Source: Natronocella acetinitrilica | Lineage (GTDB): Bacteria; Pseudomonadota; Gammaproteobacteria; Nitrococcales; Aquisalimonadaceae | DNA length: 64,000 bases | Assembly (NCBI RefSeq): GCF_024170285.1 | Contig: NZ_JALJXV010000004.1 | Span: 248,001 to 312,000, forward strand | Reading direction: 5' to 3' | Shown: positions 38,103 through 46,403 of the stretch, one piece after another | How positions within the stretch are numbered: the first letter of the stretch is position 1 | Layout of the letters: each line of letters begins with the position of its first letter | Position numbers and translations under genes: made by a program | The notes under the pieces: generated by a model | The model's input: only the letters and a program-made list of their open reading frames with translations | The model's database searches: none | What the model was told of the DNA's origin: nothing

Positions 38103-38714
38103 ATGAGTGAGCGCTGGGTAACGCCCGTCACACTGACCGGGCAACACGTCCTGCTTGAGCCCATGGCCCTCGAGCACGTCGACGAGCTCAGCGCCGCCGC
38201 CTCCGACGGTCGTCTTTGGGAACTCTGGTACACCACGGTGGCTGCGCCAGAGGCAATGGCGGCGTCGGTGTCGCAGGCACTCGCCCGTCGCGAGCGTGAT
38301 GGAGAGATGCCATTCATCGTGCGCGAAGCCGCCGACGGCAGGCCCATCGGCTCAACGCGATTTTGCAATGTCGAGGCGGAGCGGCAGCGACTGGAGATCG
38401 GCTACACCTGGTATTCGGCGAGTTATCAGCGCACCGCGGTGAACACCGAATGCAAGCTACTGCTGCTCGGCCATGCCTTCGAGACTCTGGGCGCCATAGC
38501 AGTGGAATTCCGCACCCACTGGTTCAATCATGCCTCCCGCGAGGCAATCGCCCGGCTGGGCGCCAAGCAGGACGGCGTGTTGCGCAATCACCAGCGTCTA
38601 GCCGACGGGAGCTACCGCGATACCGTGGTGTTCTCCATCATCAATCACGAGTGGGCAGCAGTGAAGCAGCACCTGCGCTTTCGCCTCGCGCGTCATCAGG
38701 CATCCAGCAGATAG
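38103..38714 (+). CDS. GNAT family N-acetyltransferase (RimJ/RimL-like)
   Basis: A 203-residue acetyltransferase: VTLTGQHVLLEPMALEHVDELSAAA at the start, GSTRFCNVEAERQRLEIGYTWYSASYQRTAVNTECKLLLLGHAFETLGAIAVEFRTHWFNHASREAIARLGAKQDGVLRNHQ in the core, typical of RimJ/RimL-type enzymes that acetylate protein N termini or small molecules. The ATG at 38103 is chosen because GGAGA lies 8 bases upstream. Its 3' end overlaps the convergent last gene of the antiporter operon by 19 bases. The substrate is unknown. Confidence 0.88.
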   Translation: MSERWVTPVTLTGQHVLLEPMALEHVDELSAAASDGRLWELWYTTVAAPEAMAASVSQALARRERDGEMPFIVREAADGRPIGSTRFCNVEAERQRLEIGYTWYSASYQRTAVNTECKLLLLGHAFETLGAIAVEFRTHWFNHASREAIARLGAKQDGVLRNHQRLADGSYRDTVVFSIINHEWAAVKQHLRFRLARHQASSR

Positions 38715-40360
38715 AGCGCCGGCAGGAGCAGAACCAGCACCAACATCAACAAGGCGACGACCGGGGTGGATGGCTCGTGCATGGGCAGATCCCGCTTGAG
38801 GGTCGCAAGTGTCGGAACACGTTCCCGCATCCGGACAAGACTGCGCTTGAGCGCATTGAATAAGCGATCGATGGGCTGATACCCGGCTCGCAGCAGACGT
38901 TCGGCGGGGACAACGAGATCGCCCTCTGGCACGCCCGGCCAGCGTTTGATCGCACTCCCGGCCGCAAGAGCGAGTGCGGCGGCGACCAGTGCCGGCCAGA
39001 CGCCGTCCCGAATTCCACCGAACTGCAGGGCATAAGCGCGGGCGCCGTCTCCGGCCAGTATCCAGGGTAGTGCCAGCCCCAAAGCGACCAGCACCAGCCA
39101 GGCAACTTCTACCCGATTGCGTGCGCCAGCAGGCGTCTGGTCGCGGCGGCGTGGCCAGGCCAGGACAAGAAACCTTGATAGCAGCAGCGCCGTGGTCACT
39201 GAGGTCAGCGTAATGAGCAGCGGGTAAGGGTCAGTCAGCCCGGCTTTCAACCCCGCTTTCGCCACCAGGCCGGACGTGAACGGCACCCCCACCAGCGCTG
39301 CTGCGGCGAGCACCGTGGCCGCGAGGAAGAGCGGCCGAACTGTCTTGATGTGATCAAGGGCGAGAAACAGCGCACCCTTTGCCAGGGCGTGGTGCAGGGC
39401 GAAGAGACCGATCACCGGCAACAGCAGATCCGACTCGGCGCGACCGCCCACGACCATGCCGACCGGTATTGCCAGTAAGCCCATCTGGCTGACGGTGGAG
39501 TAGGCCAGTACGGTCTTGGGGCGGTGTTGCAGGCAGCCGATCAGCGCCGCGGCGAATGCCGTCAGTAGTCCCAGCGCGATCAACAGATCTGCGGCCGGCA
39601 GCAAGGCGGCTTCCCCGGGGGGAACCAGGCGGAGCCAGCCCAGCAGCCCGCCCTTGACGATCACCGCCGACAACACGGCGCTGGCAGGTACCGGCGCCGC
39701 CGGATGGGCCAGAGGCAGCCAGACGTGCAGGGGCATCAGGCCCATCTTCACGGCAAAGCCGGCCAGCAGCAGCCCGCCCACCATGCCAGGGCTGGCGAGA
39801 TCCGCATAGACGGCGGGCATGTCGCTGGCCGTAGGGTTGCCCGCCGCTGCGCCGAGTACGAACAGGCCGGCCAGCAATAGCGCTTCCCCGGCGATTGCCA
39901 GTATCAGGTAGATGCGTCCGGCCCGCAGTGCCTCATCGGTGCTCTGGTGCGCGATCAGGCCGTAGCCGGCGAAGGTCATCACCGCAAAGGAAAGATAGAA
40001 CGACACCATGTCCTGGGTGATGAGTACCCCCATGTTGCCGGCCAGCGTGAGCAGGTAGCACATGGTGAAGCGCGGCCCGGTGTCGCCGGTGAACAGATCC
40101 TTTGCCGCCAGCGTTGCGACAAACCAGACCAGCGCCGCGGCCGCCAGCAGTGGCCGACTGACCACGTCCAGCCCCAGGGTTGTGCCCAGCATCAACCAGT
40201 CGAGCCGGATCGGTTCGGGGTTCAGCAGGGCGAGCAACAGCGCGATCAGCGCAGTACTTGCGACACCGGCGGCGGTTGCCTGTGGACCGAGCCGGCCGGA
40301 TGGGGCGACAAGGGCCAGGGCCATGGGCAAGGCAGGGAGTAGTATCAGCAGCAAGGTCAT
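38696..40360 (-). CDS. Mrp antiporter D-type subunit D'' (NuoL/M/N family), lacking the TM5 glutamate
   Basis: A 554-residue polytopic proton-channel-like protein, last of three D-type subunits. The lysine helix is present (VKMGLMPLHVWLPLAHPAAPVPASAVLSAVIVKGGLLGWLRL), as is HHALAKGALFLALDHI. In the transmembrane-5 segment the nearly invariant glutamate (position of E137 in the first D subunit, 41838-43283) is alanine (Ala126 in FYLSFAVMTFAGYGL). A long C-terminal extension with further helices and a cytoplasmic arm follows. The ATG at 40360 overlaps the end of D' by four bases. It may be a structural or altered-channel subunit. Confidence 0.88.
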   Translation of the reverse strand: MTLLLILLPALPMALALVAPSGRLGPQATAAGVASTALIALLLALLNPEPIRLDWLMLGTTLGLDVVSRPLLAAAALVWFVATLAAKDLFTGDTGPRFTMCYLLTLAGNMGVLITQDMVSFYLSFAVMTFAGYGLIAHQSTDEALRAGRIYLILAIAGEALLLAGLFVLGAAAGNPTASDMPAVYADLASPGMVGGLLLAGFAVKMGLMPLHVWLPLAHPAAPVPASAVLSAVIVKGGLLGWLRLVPPGEAALLPAADLLIALGLLTAFAAALIGCLQHRPKTVLAYSTVSQMGLLAIPVGMVVGGRAESDLLLPVIGLFALHHALAKGALFLALDHIKTVRPLFLAATVLAAAALVGVPFTSGLVAKAGLKAGLTDPYPLLITLTSVTTALLLSRFLVLAWPRRRDQTPAGARNRVEVAWLVLVALGLALPWILAGDGARAYALQFGGIRDGVWPALVAAALALAAGSAIKRWPGVPEGDLVVPAERLLRAGYQPIDRLFNALKRSLVRMRERVPTLATLKRDLPMHEPSTPVVALLMLVLVLLLPALYLLDA

Positions 40361-41841
40361 CCGCCGTACTCCCGTTCGCCGATAAGTTCGACCCAGCCCA
40401 ACGGGCTCAGAACGTAGCCGGCGAAGAGTCCGACACCCACCGAGGCCAGCCCCACGAATACTGTTGGCCCAAGCAGCCCCGGGCTCGCCTCGGCGACGCG
40501 GTTGTTGCCGTCTGCCGGTGGGTGAAACCAAATGCGGCGTAACAGGGGCAGGAAGTAGATGGCGTTGAGTACGGTGCTGGCAATCAGCACGGCGATGATC
40601 CAGTACTGCGCGGCCGCCACCGCACCCAGCCCCAGGTACCATTTGCTCACGAAGCCTGCCAGCGGCGGCACACCCATCATGCCGAAAGCCCCCAGTGTGA
40701 ACATGGCGCTGGTCCAGGGCATGCGCCTACCCATGCCGTCGAGTTCATCAATGGCATGAATGCCATGGGTCTCCGCGTAGCCCCCGGCGCAGAAGAACAA
40801 GGTGATTTTCATCAGACCCTGATGCACCAGGTGTACAAGACCACCGATGGTGGCAAGGGGGTTGCCGATGGCGACACCCAGGACCACGTAGGACACTTGG
40901 CTGACCGTGGAAAACGCCAGTCGCCGTTTCAGATCCGTCTGCCAGATGGCCCGCAGCGAACCGTAGATGATGGTAATGGCGGCAATGATGGCCAGGCCCG
41001 TATTCAGATCCAGCACTTGCACCAGGTCGACGCCGTAGACGTCATACACCACCCGCACGATGCCAAAGGCGCCGGCCTTGACCACGGCCACGGCGTGCAA
41101 CAGGGCACTGACCGGCGCCGGCGCCACCATGGCCAGGGGTAGCCAGCCATGCAACGGAACCAGCGCCGCCTTGACCCCGAGCCCGACCATCAGCATCACG
41201 AACACGACCGACAGGACAACGGGGTGAGTCTCTGCCAGGTGCAGCAGGGTGCCGCCAGCAACGAAGTCGGCGCTTCCGGCGATGTTGTAGAGCAGCACGA
41301 TGCCGAGCAGAAAGACCGCGCTGCCCGCCAGTGTGTACTGCAGGTAGACGCGGCCCGCCTGCATGGCCTTGGGTATGCCGCGATGGACCACCAAAGGCCA
41401 GGTGGCGAGGGTCAGCAGTTCATAGAAAATGAAAAAGGTGAACAGGTTTCCCGCCGTTGCGATGCCCATGGTAGCGGCGACGCAAAGGCTGAAAAAGCCG
41501 AAGAAACGCGCCCGGTTGGGTGCATGCTCCAGATAGGCGATGGCGTAGATGGTGGTGGCCAGCCAGAGGATCGCCGACAGGGTGGCGAACAGCATGGTGA
41601 GGGCGTCGGCGTGGAGGACGAAGTCGAGCCCCGGTAGCAGCGGCAGCCGCACTACGAACTCATGCCCCTGCCGCACGCCCCACAGCATGACTCCGATCAG
41701 CACCAGCTTGAGACCGGCGCCGGTGAGGTTCAGGCCGATCCGCAACCGGTGCCAGTTTTCACCGGCGGAGAAGACGGCCACCGCCGTCACCAGCGAGGTC
41801 ATCAGAACCCAGAGGGGCATGGCCTGGTAGGCGGCGCTCAT
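40357..41841 (-). CDS. Mrp antiporter D-type subunit D' (NuoL/M/N family)
   Basis: A 494-residue polytopic membrane protein with about 14 segments, homologous to MrpD and NuoM/N. Key ion-channel residues are visible: Glu141 in the FIFYELLTLATWPL helix, lysines in LGVKAALVPLHGWLPLAMVAPAPVSALLHAVAVVKAGAFG, and HQGLMKITLFFCAG. It overlaps its upstream neighbour (start at 41841 against stop at 41838) and downstream neighbour by four bases each, so the operon is translated as a unit. It moves H+ or Na+ across the inner membrane as part of the Mrp complex. Confidence 0.9.
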   Translation of the reverse strand: MSAAYQAMPLWVLMTSLVTAVAVFSAGENWHRLRIGLNLTGAGLKLVLIGVMLWGVRQGHEFVVRLPLLPGLDFVLHADALTMLFATLSAILWLATTIYAIAYLEHAPNRARFFGFFSLCVAATMGIATAGNLFTFFIFYELLTLATWPLVVHRGIPKAMQAGRVYLQYTLAGSAVFLLGIVLLYNIAGSADFVAGGTLLHLAETHPVVLSVVFVMLMVGLGVKAALVPLHGWLPLAMVAPAPVSALLHAVAVVKAGAFGIVRVVYDVYGVDLVQVLDLNTGLAIIAAITIIYGSLRAIWQTDLKRRLAFSTVSQVSYVVLGVAIGNPLATIGGLVHLVHQGLMKITLFFCAGGYAETHGIHAIDELDGMGRRMPWTSAMFTLGAFGMMGVPPLAGFVSKWYLGLGAVAAAQYWIIAVLIASTVLNAIYFLPLLRRIWFHPPADGNNRVAEASPGLLGPTVFVGLASVGVGLFAGYVLSPLGWVELIGEREYGG

Positions 41842-43283
41842 GCCGGGGCCCCCGGCAGATCACCCAGCAGATCGAGGATGGGTGCTGCGGTGAAGCCCAG
41901 CGCCAGGGAGAGCAGGGCGAGCACCATGGCACTCCAGGCAAGAAAGACGGAGGGTACCGGTCCCGGTCGGTCGATGGCTGGCCCCGGTGAGTGCAGGAAG
42001 GCGTAGCGCAACACCCGGAAGATATAGCCTGCTGCCAGCAGTCCACCGCTGAGTAGGACTGCGGCCCACCACCACTGTCCGGTCTCCAGTGCCGCGCTAA
42101 GCAGCAGCCACTTGGCAACGAAGCCACCACTGGGCGGCAAGCCCATGATGCTGACCCCCGCCAGGGCAAAGGCCATGAGGCTTAGCGATAGCGGGCGATC
42201 CAGTCCGCGCAGTTCAGTCAGCCGGTCATGCCCCACGTACAAGAGCACATTGCCGGCTGCGAGAAACAGCGCCGCCTTGGCGACACCGTGGGCCAGGCCG
42301 TGATAGACGGCGCCCTGCCAGGCCTGGGTGACGGCCAGCGGGAAGAACAGCAGCATGTAGCCAAGCTGCGCCACCGTGGAGTAGGCCACCACTAGCTTCA
42401 GGCGCTGCTGGCGAAAGGCGAGAACGGAACCGAGGATGATGGCCGTCGCCCCCAGTACCCCGAGCAGTTGCGCCACCGCCTCGCTGGGCAGTCCCGCCAG
42501 TGGCCCTGTCCACAGTCGCAGCAGCAGGTAGACGGCAGCTTTGACCACCAGTGCAGAGAGCAGGGCGCTGACGGCGGCGGGCGCATTGCCATGGGCATCC
42601 GGCAACCAGACATGAAAGGGCAGGATCGCGGCCTTGATCAGAATGCCGAGGATCAGGCAGGCGGCTGCCGCGCTAGCAGTGAAGCCGCCCTCGGCCAGAG
42701 CCGGTTGTACCAGTGCCAGATCGAGGCTGCCGGCAAGTCCGTAGACCAGTGCCACGCCGGCGAGATAGATGAGTGAGCCGAACAGGGCGTAATGAAGGTA
42801 GCGCAGGGCGGCGTCCACCGTTTTGCCCGGCCCTGCGAGCAGCAACAGGGGAATTGCTGCCAGCGAGACCAGTTCCAGCGTCACGTAGATGTTGAACAGG
42901 TCCCCCGACAGGAAGAGCGCGTTCAGTGAGCCCCAGAGCAGCAGCCAGAGGGCCCAGAAATGGTGGGCCTTCTTCGTCTGCTGTCGGTAGTACGCCAGGG
43001 CATAGACTGACACCATGGCGCCCACGGTGGTGGTCAGCAACAGCATCACGGCCGCCAGGCCGTCCATGCGCAGCTGAATTCCCAGCGGCACCTCCCAGCC
43101 ACCCAGGCTGTGTTCAGGCACGCCGTGACGCGCGAATACGCCGATAAGTGCTGCGGTCACAAGCACGGTGGCGATGCTGGTGGACAGTGGTAACACCAGC
43201 AGCCAGCGTCGACCCGCGAGAAACTGCAGGATGCCGCCGACAAACGGCACGAACACCGCCAGTACGGGGAGCGCGTCAGCCAC
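41838..43283 (-). CDS. mrpD: Mrp antiporter subunit D
   Basis: A 481-residue MrpD/MnhD. The glutamate of transmembrane segment 5 is at residue 137 (NIYVTLELVSLAAIPL), followed by the lysine helices (ILIKAAILPFHVWLPDAHGNAPAAVSALLSALVVKAAVYLLLR) and HGVAKAALFLAAGN. The start is GTG at 43283, overlapping mrpC and preceded by GGGAG; a longer in-frame ATG lies inside mrpC and lacks support. It is one of three D-type subunits in this operon and the one closest to canonical MrpD. Confidence 0.92.
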   Translation of the reverse strand: MADALPVLAVFVPFVGGILQFLAGRRWLLVLPLSTSIATVLVTAALIGVFARHGVPEHSLGGWEVPLGIQLRMDGLAAVMLLLTTTVGAMVSVYALAYYRQQTKKAHHFWALWLLLWGSLNALFLSGDLFNIYVTLELVSLAAIPLLLLAGPGKTVDAALRYLHYALFGSLIYLAGVALVYGLAGSLDLALVQPALAEGGFTASAAAACLILGILIKAAILPFHVWLPDAHGNAPAAVSALLSALVVKAAVYLLLRLWTGPLAGLPSEAVAQLLGVLGATAIILGSVLAFRQQRLKLVVAYSTVAQLGYMLLFFPLAVTQAWQGAVYHGLAHGVAKAALFLAAGNVLLYVGHDRLTELRGLDRPLSLSLMAFALAGVSIMGLPPSGGFVAKWLLLSAALETGQWWWAAVLLSGGLLAAGYIFRVLRYAFLHSPGPAIDRPGPVPSVFLAWSAMVLALLSLALGFTAAPILDLLGDLPGAPA

Positions 43284-43572
43284 CTCTGCGCTCCCGGCGG
43301 GCGTTGTCCTCCGCGGCCTTGCGTCGTACCAGGGCGAGGCCGAAGGCGGTTGCACTGACCGCAATCACGATTCCGGTCAGTACCATGGCGTGGGGTACCG
43401 GATCCGGCCCCTCGGGCAATCGGCGGGCGATCAGGATCAAGGCCAGGAACACGCCGTTGCCGAAGATGTTGATCGCCAGGAGACGGCGCAGCGGATGCGA
43501 CTGCACCGCAAAACCGTAAAAGCCGATGGCAAGCAGGGCCGCCGCCGCCAGGGCGTAGGGGTCGACAATCAT
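43276..43572 (-). CDS. mrpC: Mrp antiporter subunit C (NuoK-like)
   Basis: A 98-residue membrane protein with three transmembrane helices, the length and pattern of MrpC/MnhC/NuoK: YALAAAALLAIGFYGFAVQSHPLRRLLAINIFGNGVFLALI, then VPHAMVLTGIVIAVSATAFGLALVRR. It overlaps the upstream B-type gene by four bases and the mrpD start by eight. It helps build the membrane domain that couples Na+ to H+ exchange. Confidence 0.92.
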   Translation of the reverse strand: MIVDPYALAAAALLAIGFYGFAVQSHPLRRLLAINIFGNGVFLALILIARRLPEGPDPVPHAMVLTGIVIAVSATAFGLALVRRKAAEDNARRERRGG

Positions 43573-44510
43573 CGGGCCTCTCCCTGCCGCAGGGCATTGG
43601 TGCCGGTGAACAGCAGCAACAGGGACACGGCGATGGACGCGGCCAGGCTGAACTCGATGATCAGCATGATTGGTGTTACGAAACCTGCGGGATAGGTCAT
43701 GAAAGTGCCTTGCCAGGGCATCAGCGCGAGGCCGATGGCAATGAAGACCAGTACACCCAGCGTGAGTACGCTTCGCAGAGCAAGGGTGCCATCGGGGGCT
43801 CCGGCGAGACGCCCGCAGAGCACCAGCATCACACCGGCGCCCGCCAGCACGGCGCCTCCCTGGAAGGCGCCGCCGGGCATGTAGGCCCCCGCCCAGACCA
43901 GGTAGGCGCCAACCAGCAACAGCATGGGTGCATATACCGTGGCCAGTGTTGTTGTGAGTGGTGACCCGTGCTCATCCTTCTCGTCAGGCGCGTGTTCGAA
44001 TAGCGGGGAGCGGGCCAGCACCGCGCCGATCAGCGCCATCAGGAGCACACCCATCTCGAGTAGCGTGTCGTAGGCGCGGAAGTTGAGCAGGACTGCGGTT
44101 ACCGGTTGCTCCACCCCGGCGGCATCGAGGCTGTCCAGTGCCAGGGCGCCGGCAGAGTCGTCTCCGGGAACGAGGCCCGTCAGCGCCCAGGCGGCACCCA
44201 GGCCAAAAGTGAGGCTGCCTGCTGCCGCCAGCCAGCGCACCAGTGGGCTTGTCGGAGGTGTCTGCGTGTCGTCATCGCCATGGGCACGCAAGTAGCGCCA
44301 GGTGCTGAGTAGGAGCACGCCGAGCAGCCCGGCACCAATGGCAGCCTCCGCCAGGGCGAGGTCCGGTGCATCCAGCCGGGCCCAGGACAGCGCCAGCACC
44401 AGACCCATCACGATGAAGCCGACAATGGCGGCGAAAAGGCCCCGGGCAGTGACGCATTGCAGGGCGAGCAGTGTGATCATGACAGCGAGCAGGGTGTCGA
44501 GCAGGGTCAT
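43569..44510 (-). CDS. mrpB: Mrp antiporter fused MbhD/E-MnhB subunit
   Basis: A 313-residue polytopic protein combining modules that are separate in other systems. Residues about 1-75 are an MbhD/DUF4040-type domain (ARLDAPDLALAEAAIGAGLLGVLLL), about 85-165 an MbhE-like piece (AYDTLLEMGVLLMALIGAVLA), and about 190-305 the MnhB domain (MLLLVGAYLVWAGAYMPGGAFQGGAVLAGAGVMLVL). These are the parts that in canonical Mrp form the C terminus of MrpA plus MrpB. No MrpA N-terminal channel is present in the operon. Start at 44510, overlapping mrpG by four bases. Confidence 0.88.
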   Translation of the reverse strand: MTLLDTLLAVMITLLALQCVTARGLFAAIVGFIVMGLVLALSWARLDAPDLALAEAAIGAGLLGVLLLSTWRYLRAHGDDDTQTPPTSPLVRWLAAAGSLTFGLGAAWALTGLVPGDDSAGALALDSLDAAGVEQPVTAVLLNFRAYDTLLEMGVLLMALIGAVLARSPLFEHAPDEKDEHGSPLTTTLATVYAPMLLLVGAYLVWAGAYMPGGAFQGGAVLAGAGVMLVLCGRLAGAPDGTLALRSVLTLGVLVFIAIGLALMPWQGTFMTYPAGFVTPIMLIIEFSLAASIAVSLLLLFTGTNALRQGEAR

Positions 44511-44803
44511 GATCGCTCCTGCCTGGCTTCATCCTCGGTGAGACGGTGGCCGGCAACCAGGTGACAGGCAATGGACGCCGCCACCACCGCCACCAGCCAC
44601 ACCAGGGCGATCAGGCACGCAAGACGCCAGGAACCCCAGAGCAGGGCCACGCCCACGGACAACAGCCCCAGTCCTGTATTGTCCGCCTTGGTCAGGGCAT
44701 GGAGTCGGGTGTAGAGGTCGGGAAAGCGCAGCAGGCCCACCGTTCCCGCCAGGTAGAACAGCAGTCCGGCAACTATCAGCAAAGCTGCGATGGCTTCGAG
44801 CAC
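44507..44803 (-). CDS. mrpG: Mrp antiporter subunit G
   Basis: A 98-residue MnhG/PhaG-type protein with three membrane helices and the family motif LLRFPDLYTRLHALTKADNTGLGLL. The start is GTG at 44803, three bases after the mrpF stop. A small structural subunit of the antiporter complex. The charged C terminus (HRLTEDEARQERS) faces the cytoplasm by prediction. Confidence 0.92.
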   Translation of the reverse strand: MLEAIAALLIVAGLLFYLAGTVGLLRFPDLYTRLHALTKADNTGLGLLSVGVALLWGSWRLACLIALVWLVAVVAASIACHLVAGHRLTEDEARQERS

Positions 44804-44806
44804 CTG

Positions 44807-45064
44807 TTATTGCCCCCGAGTCGGTTGTCGGACAAAGGCGACGCCCACCAGGGCAGCAAACAGCACGAACAGCAGTGCGGCGATGATCAGCGCCGACATG
44901 TCCAAAAGCAGGGACAGCAGCAACAGGATGCCGACGGTGGACGTGCCGGTGAGCTGGATGGCGGTGACCCGGTCAGCCTCGGTGGGACCCAGATAAAGGC
45001 GTAGCAGGCTGAGGGCGAAGAGCAGCGTCAGTGTGATGGTGGCGCCGGTGAGAAAGACTGTCAT
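44807..45064 (-). CDS. mrpF: Mrp antiporter subunit F
   Basis: An 85-residue MnhF-type protein with three membrane helices. The family segment RLYLGPTEADRVTAIQLTGTSTVGILLLLSLLLD includes the conserved GP-x-x-x-DRV motif. It overlaps mrpE by four bases (ATGA). Part of the small-subunit E-F-G group of the antiporter. Confidence 0.92.
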   Translation of the reverse strand: MTVFLTGATITLTLLFALSLLRLYLGPTEADRVTAIQLTGTSTVGILLLLSLLLDMSALIIAALLFVLFAALVGVAFVRQPTRGQ

Positions 45065-45555
45065 GGGTGCCGGCCCGCCCCATGGTCGCCGAACACAGCT
45101 GCCACCGCCTGCTCGATATCGAAGATGCCGTCTTTCATGTCCGGACTCAGGATGTGAATCAACAGTGTGTCGTTCTCAAGGCGCGCACAGAGCGTGCCCG
45201 GCGTCAGACTAATGGTTATCATCATGAGCGATCGGGCAACAGGCTGTTGCAAGCGCAGCGGGTAACGCACCCAGCTTGGTTGCAGCGGCATCTCGGGTTG
45301 TACTGCGCGCCAGGCAACGTCAAGGCCGCCGGCCAGCGACCGGGTGGCAAAGAGCGTAGCGAAGCGGAGCAACGCCAAGGGCCGTAATCCTGGAAGTCGG
45401 CCTGGCGCAATCCAGGCGCACAGGCCAGCGGCCAGTGGCGCGAATATGAACCCGTAGAGCAGCCCCTCGCCGCCGCCGAGTAGCCACCAAAGCCCCACCA
45501 GGGCCACCGTCAGCGTGACCGCCCAGTGGAGGCGATCCCTATGCGTGGTCCGCAT
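45061..45555 (-). CDS. mrpE: Mrp antiporter subunit E
   Basis: A 164-residue MnhE-type protein with N-terminal membrane helices and a soluble C-terminal domain. The SLTPGTLCARLENDTLLIHIL segment is the family landmark (normally ISLTPGT-like). It is the first gene of the leftward antiporter operon. The 86-base gap to the upstream hydratase gene contains no clear promoter, so read-through from that gene cannot be excluded. Confidence 0.9.
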   Translation of the reverse strand: MRTTHRDRLHWAVTLTVALVGLWWLLGGGEGLLYGFIFAPLAAGLCAWIAPGRLPGLRPLALLRFATLFATRSLAGGLDVAWRAVQPEMPLQPSWVRYPLRLQQPVARSLMMITISLTPGTLCARLENDTLLIHILSPDMKDGIFDIEQAVAAVFGDHGAGRHP

Positions 45556-45641
45556 TGAAATCCCTAAATTGTGCCCGTTCGACTGAGCACCCTAGAAGGC
45601 GAGATGCGGATCGTCAATGCCGCCGGATGGCGCTGCTCCGG

Positions 45642-46403
45642 TTAAGGTTCAACCTGGAGGCTGACCGGCGGCAGGCCCTCGAAATGGGCGACGACTGCGG
45701 TGGGAGGGGTGGCGTCCCAGACGCCGGTGCAGGAACCCAGGGTTACGATATTACCGGCCTGCAGCCAGGGGCCACGGGATGCGCGTTCGTTTGCCAGCCA
45801 TTGAAGCAGGCGAATCGGGTCGCCGGCAGGGTTGCCGCCATTGGCCTGTTTGATGATCGCCCCATCCGCGGAAAGGGTAACCGACATGGTTTCCAGGGCG
45901 AGGCCTCGCCAGTCCGTCTGGGGCGGGCCGAGCACGAACAGGCCGTTATTCTGCAGGTCCGCCAGTTTTGACAGCCCATCCGCGGCTGCCCAGTCCCGAT
46001 AGCGGGTGTCCAGGACTTCGATGGCCGCATGCACGGTCCCGATAGCCGCCAGCACGTCGTTCCGTTGGTAGGGTTCCTGCCGCGGGGGCAAGTCCCTGGC
46101 GAGGCGCACGGCGATTTCCGCTTCGATGCCGCCCAGTGAGAAACGGTGCAGCTGCATGCGAGCATCCGCATCCTCTGTCACCCGGCTGGTGAGCAGGGGT
46201 GCACAGCGGGGTTGTGCAGCGGAATCGGCGGCGCCGACTTTCCAGCCGCTCAGGCCGCCGTCATGGTCAACGATGCATTGTTGTATGGCGTAGGCCTGGT
46301 CTTCGCTGGTCGGCTTGCAGCCGGGAGGTAGGCCGTCGAGGCGCTCGCCGGAGACTAACGCCCCGTGCAGGGCGAGACCCGCCTCGTCGATGGGGTCGGT
46401 CAT
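45642..46403 (-). CDS. 2-keto-4-pentenoate hydratase-like protein (fumarylacetoacetase C-terminal superfamily)
   Basis: A 253-residue protein resembling MhpD/DmpE-type hydratases and DmpH-type oxalocrotonate decarboxylases: AYAIQQCIVDHDGGLSGWKVGAADSAAQ, FSLGGIEAEIAVRLARDLPPR with a metal-ligand E-x-E-like pair, VHAAIEVLDTRY and TLGSCTGVW. These use a divalent cation to hydrate or decarboxylate 2-keto acids from meta-cleavage or related catabolism. The ATG at 46403 overlaps the gntR stop, so it is co-translated with the regulator. No ring-cleavage gene is near, so a different keto-acid substrate is likely. Confidence 0.82.
   Translation of the reverse strand: MTDPIDEAGLALHGALVSGERLDGLPPGCKPTSEDQAYAIQQCIVDHDGGLSGWKVGAADSAAQPRCAPLLTSRVTEDADARMQLHRFSLGGIEAEIAVRLARDLPPRQEPYQRNDVLAAIGTVHAAIEVLDTRYRDWAAADGLSKLADLQNNGLFVLGPPQTDWRGLALETMSVTLSADGAIIKQANGGNPAGDPIRLLQWLANERASRGPWLQAGNIVTLGSCTGVWDATPPTAVVAHFEGLPPVSLQVEP

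Noticed and set aside
45642-46403. Assignment to aromatic meta-cleavage catabolism
   Set aside because: No dioxygenase, semialdehyde dehydrogenase or aldolase is nearby; only the superfamily call is supported.
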